Positions 14,436 through 21,194 are shown, counted from the stretch's first letter. The stretch is 23,851 nucleotides of DNA from CAZFBR01 sp035353495 [NCBI: uncultured bacterium] (GCA_964517215.1 CAZFBR010000022.1:1-23851); one strand, 5' to 3'. Program-made: numbers and translations. The notes: generated by a model from the letters alone, not told the origin.

Positions 14436-15121
14436 CCTACTCCGGCAAGACCAAGGAGGTCGGCCGCCACGGCGAGCTCCTTCTGCTGCGCTTCACCGAC
14501 CGCGTGCTGGGCCGTAACGGTATGCCCGACGCCGGCGGCAACTGCGTCGTCGGGAGCGAGCCCGGTCGCGGCGCACGCTGCCGGGCCATGGCCCGCTGGA
14601 CTTTCGCGGTGCTGGCCGCTGCCGGACTGCCCACGCATTTTCGCGGCGAACTGCCCGCAGGGCTGCTGGTCGAGCCGTGCGCGCGCATTCCGCTCGAAGT
14701 GATTGTGCGCAATGCGGCGCGCGGCAGTTTCATCGCCCGTTACGGGTCGCACATCGCGCCCGGCACCCCGCTCCCCGGCCTGGTGGAACTGACGCTGAAG
14801 GACGACGCTGCGGATGATCCGCTGCTCACCCCGGAGGCGGCCATCGCGCTCGGTCTCGCCACCGCCGCGGAACTGGCGGATATCGACCGGCTCGCCCGCG
14901 CGGCCAACGCCGCCCTGCGCGCCGCTTTTGCCGCCTACAAAATGATTCCCGACGATTTCAAACTGGAATTCGGCCGGTCGGCTGCCGGTTCCCTGATGAT
15001 CATTGACGAACTGGGGATCAACTCCATGCGCCTCAGCCGCAACGGCGCGCTGCTCTCCGCCGCTGAGCTTGCCGACTGGCTGGCCACGGTAACACCATCG
15101 CATACCAAACCCACAGCGTGA
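14432..15121 (+). CDS. purC: Phosphoribosylaminoimidazole-succinocarboxamide (SAICAR) synthase
   Basis: The protein is 229 aa. PurC joins CAIR and aspartate with ATP to make SAICAR in purine synthesis. Recognisable segments are YSGKTKEV at the N-terminus (family GKAK/R), IPLEVIVRNAARGSFIARYG, ELTLKDDAADDPLLTPEAA, and DFKLEFG. The later DEISPD motif of the family reads DELGIN here, and the chain is slightly short, so the protein is divergent but has most binding motifs. The start at 14432 overlaps the methyltransferase stop. GAGGA at its own stop codon serves the thiC-like gene 10 bases downstream. PurE is encoded about 3 kb away on the other strand. Confidence 0.93.
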   Translation: MTYSGKTKEVGRHGELLLLRFTDRVLGRNGMPDAGGNCVVGSEPGRGARCRAMARWTFAVLAAAGLPTHFRGELPAGLLVEPCARIPLEVIVRNAARGSFIARYGSHIAPGTPLPGLVELTLKDDAADDPLLTPEAAIALGLATAAELADIDRLARAANAALRAAFAAYKMIPDDFKLEFGRSAAGSLMIIDELGINSMRLSRNGALLSAAELADWLATVTPSHTKPTA

Positions 15122-15131
15122 GGATATTGTC

Positions 15132-16418
15132 ATGAACGAGACCCTGCTCCAGGCCGTGCGTCGCGGCCGCATTCCGGTCGCCGTCCGCGCCGCCGCCAAA
15201 CGCGAGCATATGCCGCTCGCGACCATGCTTGCCGGCATCAAGGCGGGCACCATCGTCGTCATGCAGCCGCACCATGACCGGGCGGTGCCGTGCGCCATCG
15301 GCGCCGGTACCCGCGTCAAGGTCAACGCCAACCTCGGCACCTCCGGCGACCGTGTCTCACTGCCGGCGGAACGGGCCAAGTTGCGCGCCGCCCTGGCAGC
15401 GGGCGCCGATGCGGTGATGGACCTCTCCACGGGGGGCAACCTGCGAACCATCCGCCGCGCCTTGCGCCGCGCGGCACCGGTCGCCTTCGGCAGCGTCCCC
15501 CTCTACGACGCTGCGGTCCATGCAGTCCGCCGCACCGGCGGCATTATCGGCCTTACCGGCGACGATATGCTCGCCGCGGTGCGCCGGCACTGCGAAGATG
15601 GCGTCGATTTCGTCACCGTCCATTGCGGCCTGACCCTGGCCGCGGTCGGCCGCCTGCGCTCGCAGGGGCGCGTGCTGAACGTCGTCAGTCGCGGCGGCTC
15701 CTTTCTCACCTCGTGGATGATCCATCACAATGCGGAGAACCCGCTCTACGCACGCTACGACGAGCTGCTCGCCATTCTTAAGGAGTTCGATGTGGCGATC
15801 TCGCTGGGTGACGGCCTGCGCCCCGGCTGCCTTGCCGATGCGAGCGATCGCGCGCAATTCGAGGAACTGGTTACGCTGGGCGAACTCGCTGCCCGCGCCC
15901 GGGCCGCCGGCGTGCAGGCCTTCATCGAAGGGCCGGGGCACATGCCGCTTGACCAGATCGCCACCAATATCCGCGCGCAGAAACTGCTGTGCAACGGCGC
16001 GCCGTTCTATGTGCTCGGCCCGCTGGTGACCGACATCGCGCCCGGCTACGACCATATCACCTGCGCCATCGGCGGCGCGGTCGCCGCCCAGGCCGGGGCC
16101 GACTTCCTCTGCTATGTCACCCCCGCCGAGCACCTCGCGCTCCCCGATGCGGATGATGTCTATCAGGGAACGATTGTCTGCCGCATCGCCGCGCATGCCG
16201 CTGACATCGCCCGCGGCGTGCCGCATGCCGCCGACCGCGACCTGGCCATGGCCCGCGCGCGCAACCGGCTCGACTGGGACGCGCAGCTCAAACTGGCGAT
16301 TGATCCCGCCTTGGCGAAAAAGTACCGGTCGCGCAACAAGCGCAAACAGGAGGCATGCTCCATGTGCGGCGACCTGTGCGCCATCAAGGAAGTGCGGCAG
16401 TACCTGCACGGCAAATGA
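15132..16418 (+). CDS. thiC: ThiC-family phosphomethylpyrimidine synthase (or ThiC-like BzaF)
   Basis: The protein is 428 aa, the short form without the long N-terminal extension. ThiC is a radical SAM enzyme that rearranges AIR into HMP phosphate for thiamin. The core is strongly conserved: VKVNANLGTS, MDLSTGGNL, VTVHCG, SRGGSFL, SLGDGLRPGCLADA, EGPGHMPLDQI, APFYVLGPLVTDIAPGYDHI and CYVTPAEHLALP. The C-terminal cluster motif is CSMCGDLC (Cys409, Cys412, Cys416), that is CX2CX3C, whereas the well-studied proteobacterial ThiC has CX2CX4C. Start 15132 has GAGGA seven bases upstream. There is no TPP riboswitch: only 10 bases separate it from purC. The ThiC paralogue BzaF, which makes 5-hydroxybenzimidazole from the same AIR, is a real alternative. 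Confidence 0.88.
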   Translation: MNETLLQAVRRGRIPVAVRAAAKREHMPLATMLAGIKAGTIVVMQPHHDRAVPCAIGAGTRVKVNANLGTSGDRVSLPAERAKLRAALAAGADAVMDLSTGGNLRTIRRALRRAAPVAFGSVPLYDAAVHAVRRTGGIIGLTGDDMLAAVRRHCEDGVDFVTVHCGLTLAAVGRLRSQGRVLNVVSRGGSFLTSWMIHHNAENPLYARYDELLAILKEFDVAISLGDGLRPGCLADASDRAQFEELVTLGELAARARAAGVQAFIEGPGHMPLDQIATNIRAQKLLCNGAPFYVLGPLVTDIAPGYDHITCAIGGAVAAQAGADFLCYVTPAEHLALPDADDVYQGTIVCRIAAHAADIARGVPHAADRDLAMARARNRLDWDAQLKLAIDPALAKKYRSRNKRKQEACSMCGDLCAIKEVRQYLHGK

Positions 16419-17116
16419 GTGGTGCTGTCAGACGCACGCTGCTCCTGTCGCTGGTCCTGCTCGCTGCGCTTGCGGTGCTGGGCTGGGCCATTAATCGCCA
16501 GCCGTGGTTCGGGCTGCCGGATTGCTACTGCACCGCATCCGAAACCCGCTGGCCGGCCGGCCTCACTGCCGGAGAACAAACCCAGCTCGCCATGATAGTG
16601 GCCGCCGCCGCCGCGCAGACCGCCGAACATGTCACCTACGACGGACGCTACGACAGCATCCCCTATCCCGACGGCGATGTCCCGCGCAATCGCGGCGTCT
16701 GCACCGATGTGATTATCCGTGCCTGGCGCGCTGCGGGGATCGACCTGCAGCAACTCGTCCACGAGGACATGCAGGCGAACTTCGCCGCGTATCCGCAACT
16801 GTGGCAGGCGGCCCGGCCCGACCCGAATATCGACCACCGGCGCGTGCCCAATCTGCTCGCCTTTTTCCAGCGCCATGCGCAGACGCTCCCGGTGACAGAG
16901 AATCCCGATGACTATTATCCGGGCGATATCATCATCTGGGCCGGCGCCAACCATATCGGCATTGTCGGCGACCGCCGCGCCCGTTTCTCGCACCGCCCGC
17001 TGATCATCCACAATATTACGGTCGGGCCGGTATGGAGCGATTGCCTCTTCACCTGGCCGGTTGCCGGCCATTTCCGCTATCTTCCCGAGTCGGGGCGCGC
17101 ATTGCATGCGCGTTGA
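16415..17116 (+). CDS. DUF1287 family exported or membrane-anchored protein
   Basis: The protein is 233 aa. An N-terminal hydrophobic segment (about 8-26) is a signal peptide or anchor, so the rest should be periplasmic. The DUF1287 pattern is clear: GRYDSIPYPDGDVPRNRGVCTDVIIRA, then DMQANFAAYPQLW and NIDHRRVPNLLAFF. Cys96 in RGVCTDV and His180 in GANHIGIV have the order and spacing of the Cys/His pair in papain-like NlpC/P60 domains; this is an inference, since the family's function is not established. It overlaps the ThiC-family gene (ATGA) and the DUF218 gene (11 bases). A cell-wall role would fit the DUF218 neighbour. Confidence 0.88.
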   Translation: MSGAVRRTLLLSLVLLAALAVLGWAINRQPWFGLPDCYCTASETRWPAGLTAGEQTQLAMIVAAAAAQTAEHVTYDGRYDSIPYPDGDVPRNRGVCTDVIIRAWRAAGIDLQQLVHEDMQANFAAYPQLWQAARPDPNIDHRRVPNLLAFFQRHAQTLPVTENPDDYYPGDIIIWAGANHIGIVGDRRARFSHRPLIIHNITVGPVWSDCLFTWPVAGHFRYLPESGRALHAR

Positions 17117-18116
17117 CCGTCTGCGCCGGCCCCTGGCCGTGCTGGCGCGCGCCCTGGCGTTCCTGCTCGGCGGCTTCCTGCTGCTCAATCTGCTGGGCGG
17201 GTGCGTCGTCCCGCATTTCGATGCGAATATCTGGCTGCTCGATGTGCGGTTCCTGCCCGCAGCGCTAGCCACGCCGCTGCTATTGTTCGCTGCGGTCATG
17301 CTGCTCTGGTTTGCGCGGCAGCCGACCATGCCGGCCTGGCGCCGGCGCATCACGCTGCTCCCCGTGCTGCTCCTCCTTGCCGTGGCGGTGCGCAATACGC
17401 TGACCGTCAGCCGGCTCTTCGCCGCCGGGATCGTGCATGCGCGCTTTCCGCTGCCGCTTTCGCTCTTCATTGCCGCCGCGCTGCTGCTGGTGACCGGCGC
17501 GCTGCTGCTCCCCGACCGCACGCCGCGCCCGGCCGCTTCCCTGACCGCACGGATCATCACCACCGCCATGCTGGCGCTGCTGCTCCTGATCCTTTTTCCG
17601 CTGGCGCAGATGATCTTTTTCGGCGGCACCGATTACCGCCGCCCGGCCGATCTGATCGTTGTGCCCGGCGCGCGGGTCTATGCGGACGGCCGCTGCAGTC
17701 CGGCCCTCGCCGACCGGGTACTCACCGCCTGCGAACTCTATCGCGCGGGCCTGGCGCCCCGGCTCTTCTTTTCCGGCGGGCCGGGCGACAGCGTGGTCTA
17801 CGAGGCCGCCGCGATGAAGGCACTGGCCGTGCGGGAAGGGGTGCCGGACACGGTGATCATTGAGGATACCGCCGGGCTCAATTCGCAGGCGACGATCGAC
17901 CATACGGACGCGCTCTGCCGGGAGCTCGGCGCATCGCGCGTGCTGGTGGTCAGCCACTTCTATCACCTGCCGCGGCTCAAGCTTTCCTATCAGCGCGCCG
18001 GCCGGGATATCTATACCGTCCCCGCCCGCGAGCACATTTTCATGGCGGCCATGCCGTACTATCTCGCCCGGGAAGTGGTCGCGCTCTGGGCCTACTATTT
18101 CCGCACTCCGACCTGA
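17106..18116 (+). CDS. DUF218 (YdcF/SanA/ElyC-like) membrane protein
   Basis: The protein is 336 aa. The first ~175 residues hold about five hydrophobic helices (about 10-32, 50-70, 82-97, 118-137 and 150-172), followed by a DUF218 domain (about 180-330). Domain landmarks are DLIVVPGARVYADGRCSPAL, RLFFSGGPGDSVVYEAAAM, TAGLNSQATIDHTDAL and RVLVVSHFYHLPRLKLSYQRAG. E. coli relatives ElyC and SanA are envelope proteins linked to peptidoglycan precursor supply and barrier function. The start overlaps the DUF1287 gene by 11 bases. It is the last gene of the operon. The downstream 227 bases contain only short hairpins (for example TGCCG-atac-CGGCA at 18122-18135) and no clear terminator or gene. Confidence 0.88.
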   Translation: MRVDRLRRPLAVLARALAFLLGGFLLLNLLGGCVVPHFDANIWLLDVRFLPAALATPLLLFAAVMLLWFARQPTMPAWRRRITLLPVLLLLAVAVRNTLTVSRLFAAGIVHARFPLPLSLFIAAALLLVTGALLLPDRTPRPAASLTARIITTAMLALLLLILFPLAQMIFFGGTDYRRPADLIVVPGARVYADGRCSPALADRVLTACELYRAGLAPRLFFSGGPGDSVVYEAAAMKALAVREGVPDTVIIEDTAGLNSQATIDHTDALCRELGASRVLVVSHFYHLPRLKLSYQRAGRDIYTVPAREHIFMAAMPYYLAREVVALWAYYFRTPT

Positions 18117-18343
18117 TCTTCTGCCGATACCGGCAACGCAACTATTCAAGCAATGACAATTGTTCAGCCGTTCAAACAGGTATTCCTTCGCCCTCCGGGA
18201 GAAGACGCCGCGCAGCGTCAGGTGAGGGGCTGATAGCCACCGGCCGTTACGCTGCAGCGGGTTCGCATGGGCAAGAAACAGTGATACTGCGGCAACGAAT
18301 TATCCGGCAACAGTAACCGCATGTGTTCTGGCGGTCGTGCCGT

Positions 18344-18814
18344 TCACTGCGGCCGGCGGGTCCGCCGGCCTGCCCGTCGCGAAGCGGGCACGGTTGCCGG
18401 CCGGGCCAGCGCCAGGATGCGCACCGCCAGCAGCGCCGCATTGCGCGCCGCCCCGATCCCGACGGTGGCAACGGGAACACCCGACGGCATCTGCGCCATG
18501 CTGAGCAGCGCGTCAAGTCCCTGCAGTTCCTTCACGGCCAGCGGCACGCCGATGACCGGCAGGGTTGTATGGCTGGCGATGGCGCCCGGGAGCGCTGCCG
18601 CCAGGCCCGCCCCGGCGATGATCACTTTAACCCCGCGCCCAGCCGCGCGTTTGGCGTAGCGCGCCACCGCGTCGGGCTGACGATGCGCGGAGAGCACCCG
18701 CACTTCATAGGCAATCCCATGTCGTTCGAGTTCCTCACCGGCGGCGCGCATCACCGCGGCATCGCGCTCGCTCCCCATGACGACAGCAACCGTCGCACCC
18801 GCTGCCGTGCGCAT
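18344..18814 (-). CDS. purE: N5-carboxyaminoimidazole ribonucleotide mutase (PurE)
   Basis: The protein is 156 aa. PurE interconverts N5-CAIR and CAIR in purine synthesis and forms an octamer. It shows VAVVMGSERD (family GSxSD), VLSAHRQPD with the catalytic His, VIIAGAGLAAALPG, LPVIGVP, LQGLDALLSMAQMPSGVPVATVGIG and NAALLAVRILAL. The otherwise conserved His in AGAGGAAHLPG is Ala here (GCA codon near 18608). The start at 18814 (MRTAAGATVAVV) overlaps the stop of the HD gene (ATGA) and gives the normal length. The C-terminal tail RRAGRRTRRPQ is arginine-rich and partly encoded by an 18-20 base GC hairpin. It is the third gene of the GT2-HD-purE unit. Confidence 0.93.
   Translation of the reverse strand: MRTAAGATVAVVMGSERDAAVMRAAGEELERHGIAYEVRVLSAHRQPDAVARYAKRAAGRGVKVIIAGAGLAAALPGAIASHTTLPVIGVPLAVKELQGLDALLSMAQMPSGVPVATVGIGAARNAALLAVRILALARPATVPASRRAGRRTRRPQ
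18351..18370. repeat. GC-rich perfect hairpin at the 3' end of purE
   Basis: GGCCGGCGG and CCGCCGGCC pair with a two- to four-base loop. It lies inside the last codons of purE, 5 bases from the stop codon, between two convergent operons. There is no T-run on either strand, so it is not a standard intrinsic terminator, but it could stall transcription or protect the 3' end. Confidence 0.5.
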
Positions 18815-19257
18815 CAGCGCACCCCGCTCAGTTGCCGCCATGCGGCGAGGTAGCGTTTGAGACGCGTGACGCTCTGTGGCGTCAGGCGCGACAGGCGGCG
18901 AATATCCATATTATCCTCGAGGTCAGCGATCTTCACCTGCCGGGCAATGGGATTGCGCCCGGCACGGCGGACGAATGCCGCGTAGCTCTCCCCCCGCCGG
19001 CGGGTCAGCGCCTGCACTGCCGCAATGACGCGCGGACTGATCCCCGCCCGACGCAGGTCGGCCGGCGTACAGTCGCTGTCTTCCAGCACATCATGCAGCA
19101 CCGCCGCGCATCGGGCCGGCATGCCGCTGACGCGCTGCATCACCCGCAGCGGATGCAGGATGTAGGGTTTGTTCGCCTTATCCGTCTGCCCCTGATGCGC
19201 CGTTACCGCCAGGGCCACCGCTTTTTCCAGCATATCCATGATCAATCCGTTCCGCAT
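18814..19257 (-). CDS. HD-family phosphohydrolase, (p)ppGpp hydrolase (MESH1/SpoT)-like
   Basis: The protein is 147 aa and consists of one HD domain. Metal-ligand motifs are AHQGQ (first His), KPYILHPLRVM, AAVLHDVLEDSD (the HD pair) and KIADLEDNMD. This order is that of the hydrolase half of RelA/SpoT and of stand-alone MESH1 alarmone hydrolases; there is no synthetase or TGS domain. The reaction is therefore inferred, and other nucleotide hydrolase activities are possible. Its start lies 3 bases after the GT2 stop, and its own stop overlaps the purE start (ATGA), so all three are coupled. ATG 19239 (MDMLEKAV) is an alternative start. Pairing with purE would fit control of purine nucleotide pools. 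Confidence 0.82.
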   Translation of the reverse strand: MRNGLIMDMLEKAVALAVTAHQGQTDKANKPYILHPLRVMQRVSGMPARCAAVLHDVLEDSDCTPADLRRAGISPRVIAAVQALTRRRGESYAAFVRRAGRNPIARQVKIADLEDNMDIRRLSRLTPQSVTRLKRYLAAWRQLSGVR

Positions 19258-19260
19258 CAG

Positions 19261-20256
19261 TTAGTTCCGGGCAAACAGCTGCCGGATAAACCCGCAGCCA
19301 TACCCGGTATGAATCGCCAGCAGACAGCGCTGGAACTCGGCCACCATCGCCCGCTCCCGCAATCCCGCGCGCATGACTGCGAGCAGATGCACCACACCAT
19401 ACGCCGCCAGCGGCACCGCGGGGAGCAGTGCCCACCACAGCGGCAGTCGCCCGCCGGCCGCCAGCAGGACGACGAGCGCGAGTGCCAGCACCGCCGGGTA
19501 CCAGACGAGCACGAAGAGCGCCGGCACGAGGTGTTTCACCCGCAGGTAGCGCGGATGCTTTTTCAGCATGCGCACCCGCCCGCGCCCGTAATTGTACATC
19601 TGCCGCGCCAGTTCCGCGCCGGTGCGGCGCGGATAATACCCGAGCTGCAGATCACCGCGCAGAATGATGCGCCCGCCCGCCTGCGTCACCCGCCAGTTGT
19701 ACTCGTCGTCTTCGGCATGCTGCATGGTTTCGTCGAACTGCCCGACCCGGTCAATCACCTCGCGGCGGTAGGCAGCTGCCTGCACCGACGCCACCTCGCG
19801 CACCGTGCCCGGCGTGCGATAATCCGACCCGCCGCAGCCAAAGGGCGACGTCATCGCCGCCCACACCGTTGCCGCTGCGGGATCGGCATTCACCACCGCC
19901 GCACCCGCCGCCCAGACCCCGGGTTCCGTCAGCGTTTTTTCCAGTTCGCTCAGGTAGTGCGGCGGGACCACGCTATGACCGTCAACGCGGGCCAGCACGG
20001 CCCCGGTCGCGGCACGCACGGCAACATTGAGTCCGGCGGCGGTCGAGCGCAGCGGATTGTCGAGCAGCCGGAGCTGCAGGTCGGGATGCTGCGCGGCATA
20101 CTCCGCCACCAGCCGCCGGGTCGCATCCGTCGACCCGCCATCGGCGATGAGTATTTCGAACGCGTCACGCGGCATGGTCTGCGCCGCCAGCGCGTCCAGG
20201 CAGCCGGCAATCCGCGCCTGTTCATTATAAACCGGCAGCAACATCGACACGCGCAT
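19261..20256 (-). CDS. GT2-family glycosyltransferase, ExoA-like
   Basis: The protein is 331 aa. It starts MRVSMLLPVYNEQARI, the GT-A fold entry, with ILIADGGSTDATR, LARVDGHSVVPPHYL (DxH at the metal site, as is usual for the succinoglycan ExoA group), and HAEDDEYNWRVTQAGG. Two or three hydrophobic helices at about 240-300 anchor it to the inner membrane on the cytoplasmic side. ExoA-type enzymes add sugars to undecaprenyl-linked oligosaccharides; substrates here are unknown. The start at 20256 is preceded by GGAAAGGA about 10 bases upstream. It is the first gene of an operon with the HD protein and purE, an odd mixture. The frame is open far upstream but would run across the promoter and mscL. 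Confidence 0.9.
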   Translation of the reverse strand: MRVSMLLPVYNEQARIAGCLDALAAQTMPRDAFEILIADGGSTDATRRLVAEYAAQHPDLQLRLLDNPLRSTAAGLNVAVRAATGAVLARVDGHSVVPPHYLSELEKTLTEPGVWAAGAAVVNADPAAATVWAAMTSPFGCGGSDYRTPGTVREVASVQAAAYRREVIDRVGQFDETMQHAEDDEYNWRVTQAGGRIILRGDLQLGYYPRRTGAELARQMYNYGRGRVRMLKKHPRYLRVKHLVPALFVLVWYPAVLALALVVLLAAGGRLPLWWALLPAVPLAAYGVVHLLAVMRAGLRERAMVAEFQRCLLAIHTGYGCGFIRQLFARN

Positions 20257-20257
20257 C

Positions 20258-20282
20258 AGCGGGCCATCCTTTCCTGCAGCAT
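20258..20282 (-). CDS. Possible 8-residue leader peptide upstream of the GT2 gene
   Basis: An ATG at 20282, five bases after the -10 box, opens MLQERMAR, and its TGA (20258-20256 region) overlaps the GT2 start in a TGATG junction. It would be a leaderless mini-ORF coupled to the glycosyltransferase. It may well be chance; I mention it because the GT4 fusion gene shows the same layout. Confidence 0.2.
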
Positions 20283-20287
20283 GGCCC

Positions 20288-20316
20288 ATCGTAGCAACCC
20301 CGCCCGCCAGCGTCAA
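20288..20316 (-). promoter_or_regulatory. Predicted promoter of the GT2-HD-purE operon
   Basis: On the minus strand TTGACG (20316-20311), 17 bases, TACGAT (20293-20288). The start would be near 20281, about 25 bases before ATG 20256. It is identical in both hexamers and spacing to the promoter of the GT4 unit at 6580-6608 and is divergent from the mscL promoter. Confidence 0.65.
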
Positions 20317-20338
20317 TGCACAGGCATGCAATTGGTAA

Positions 20339-20367
20339 TTGACAAATGCGACAACAATAAATATAGT
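20339..20367 (+). promoter_or_regulatory. Predicted mscL promoter
   Basis: TTGACA (20339-20344), 17 bases, TATAGT (20362-20367). The start near 20374 gives a 22-base leader containing AAGGAGG. This is a near-consensus housekeeping promoter in a locally AT-rich stretch. Confidence 0.75.
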
Positions 20368-20395
20368 TACCTCATCAAGTTCAAGGAGGCGAATC

Positions 20396-20845
20396 ATGCT
20401 GAAGGACTTTCGTGATTTTGCGGTCAAGGGCAATGTGGTTGACATGGCGGTCGGTGTCATCATCGGCGCAGCATTCGGCGCCATTGTCTCCTCGCTGGTT
20501 GCCGACATCATCATGCCGCCGATCGGTGTCCTCCTCGGCAGCGTTGATTTCGCCAATATGTTCGCCGTCCTCAAGGAAGGGGCCAAATCACCCGCCCCGT
20601 ACGCCACCCTGGAACTGGCCAAGGAAGCCGGCGCCGTAACCCTCAATTACGGCAAATTCATCAACAGCATCGTCAGCTTTGTTATTGTCGCCTTCTCGGT
20701 CTTCCTGCTGGTGCGCACCCTCATGAAGCTGAAAAAGAACGAACCCGCACCGGCGGCGGCGCCCAACACCAAGGAATGCCCGCACTGCTGTTCGCAGATT
20801 CCGCTCAATGCCAAGCGCTGCCCGCAGTGCACATCGACGTTGTAG
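20396..20845 (+). CDS. mscL: Large-conductance mechanosensitive channel MscL with C-terminal zinc ribbon
   Basis: The protein is 149 aa. MscL is a homopentameric inner-membrane channel that opens under membrane tension to release solutes during osmotic downshock. The N-terminal helix [20 protein letters not shown] and first membrane helix ([20 protein letters not shown]) are classic; the periplasmic loop and second helix ([21 protein letters not shown]) follow. The usual charged C-terminal helix is followed by a Pro/Ala linker and a ribbon [19 protein letters not shown] (Cys128, Cys131, Cys142, Cys145), predicted to bind zinc in the cytoplasm. The start is fixed by AAGGAGG six bases upstream. 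A tRNA gene promoter begins seven bases after the stop. Confidence 0.96.
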   Translation: MLKDFRDFAVKGNVVDMAVGVIIGAAFGAIVSSLVADIIMPPIGVLLGSVDFANMFAVLKEGAKSPAPYATLELAKEAGAVTLNYGKFINSIVSFVIVAFSVFLLVRTLMKLKKNEPAPAAAPNTKECPHCCSQIPLNAKRCPQCTSTL

Positions 20846-20852
20846 GCTACGC

Positions 20853-20881
20853 TTGACAGAAGCAAAAAAGTACAGTATAAT
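20853..20881 (+). promoter_or_regulatory. Consensus promoter of tRNA-Gln
   Basis: TTGACA (20853-20858), 17 bases, TATAAT (20876-20881): both boxes are perfect consensus. Transcription would start near 20888, five bases before the mature tRNA 5' end. Confidence 0.85.
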
Positions 20882-20892
20882 TGTCGTGCTGG

Positions 20893-20966
20893 TGGGGAGT
20901 CGTCTAATGGTAGGACAGCAGCCTCTGGAGTTGCTTGTCGGGGTTCGAGTCCCTGCTCCCCAGCCA
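20893..20966 (+). tRNA. tRNA-Gln (anticodon CUG)
   Basis: It folds as a complete 74-base cloverleaf: acceptor stem TGGGGAG/CTCCCCA, D-arm GTCT-GGAC, anticodon stem GCAGC/GTTGC around loop CTCTGGA (anticodon CTG at 34-36), and T-arm CGGGG-TTCGAGT-CCCTG. The discriminator is G73 and CCA is encoded. G73 and the weak first base pair agree with glutamine identity. It reads CAG codons. The 3' end is repeated twice downstream. Confidence 0.96.
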
Positions 20967-21068
20967 CTCACTTTCACAATCAATTAGCAGGGACCGCCTC
21001 ACCGTCCCTCCCCAGCCACTCACTTTCACGATCAATTAAGCAGGGATCGACTCTTCGTCCATCCCCAG
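20956..21068 (+). repeat. Tandem repeat (52-53 bp) derived from the tRNA-Gln 3' end
   Basis: Unit 1 (20956-21007) starts within the tRNA acceptor stem; unit 2 (21008-21060) repeats it at about 89 % identity, including CTCCCCAGCCACTCACTTTC and the following ATCAATTA. A third partial copy (ATCCCCAG) begins at 21061. Each unit ends with a small inverted repeat (AGGGAC-GTCCCT at 20989-21009; the longer hairpin at 21043-21065). It may be an attachment-site remnant from integration at the tRNA, or slippage duplications of the tRNA trailer and terminator. Confidence 0.85.
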
Positions 21069-21078
21069 TCGTTTTTTT
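21043..21078 (+). terminator. Rho-independent terminator after tRNA-Gln
   Basis: GGGATCGAC and GTCCATCCC form a nine-position stem with one mismatch around the loop TCTTC. Seven T residues (21072-21078) follow six bases later. It ends the tRNA transcript and possibly read-through from mscL. Confidence 0.7.
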
Positions 21079-21185
21079 GATTCATCCACAAACCACTACC
21101 GCACAGCAATCGCGCCTTATCAGCCATCGGTATCTTTTTGCCATTCAATGTGATGTAAATTATCAATAATTGCCGTTTGCCGATG

Positions 21186-21194
21186 TGGTATAAT
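21186..21194 (+). promoter_or_regulatory. Extended -10 promoter for the 83-aa ORF
   Basis: TGGTATAAT is a perfect extended -10 element in an AT-rich stretch. A good -35 box at 17 bases is missing (TTGCCG lies only 13 bases away). The start would be near 21201, 41 bases before ATG 21242. Confidence 0.6.

Noticed and set aside
15100-15135. TPP riboswitch before the thiC-like gene
   Set aside because: Only 10 bases lie between the purC stop and the start codon, and nothing resembling a THI-box was seen in the operon leader either.
16163-17629. A 488-codon minus-strand frame opposite the thiC-like and DUF genes
   Set aside because: It crosses three well-supported plus-strand genes and has the composition of a shadow frame.
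18832-20415. A 527-codon plus-strand frame opposite the HD protein and GT2 genes
   Set aside because: His/Arg/Gln-rich shadow that runs into the mscL ribosome-binding site; no domain.
20956-21068. CRISPR-like array after the tRNA gene
   Set aside because: Only two full, adjacent units without spacers; the unit is a copy of the tRNA 3' end and its trailer.
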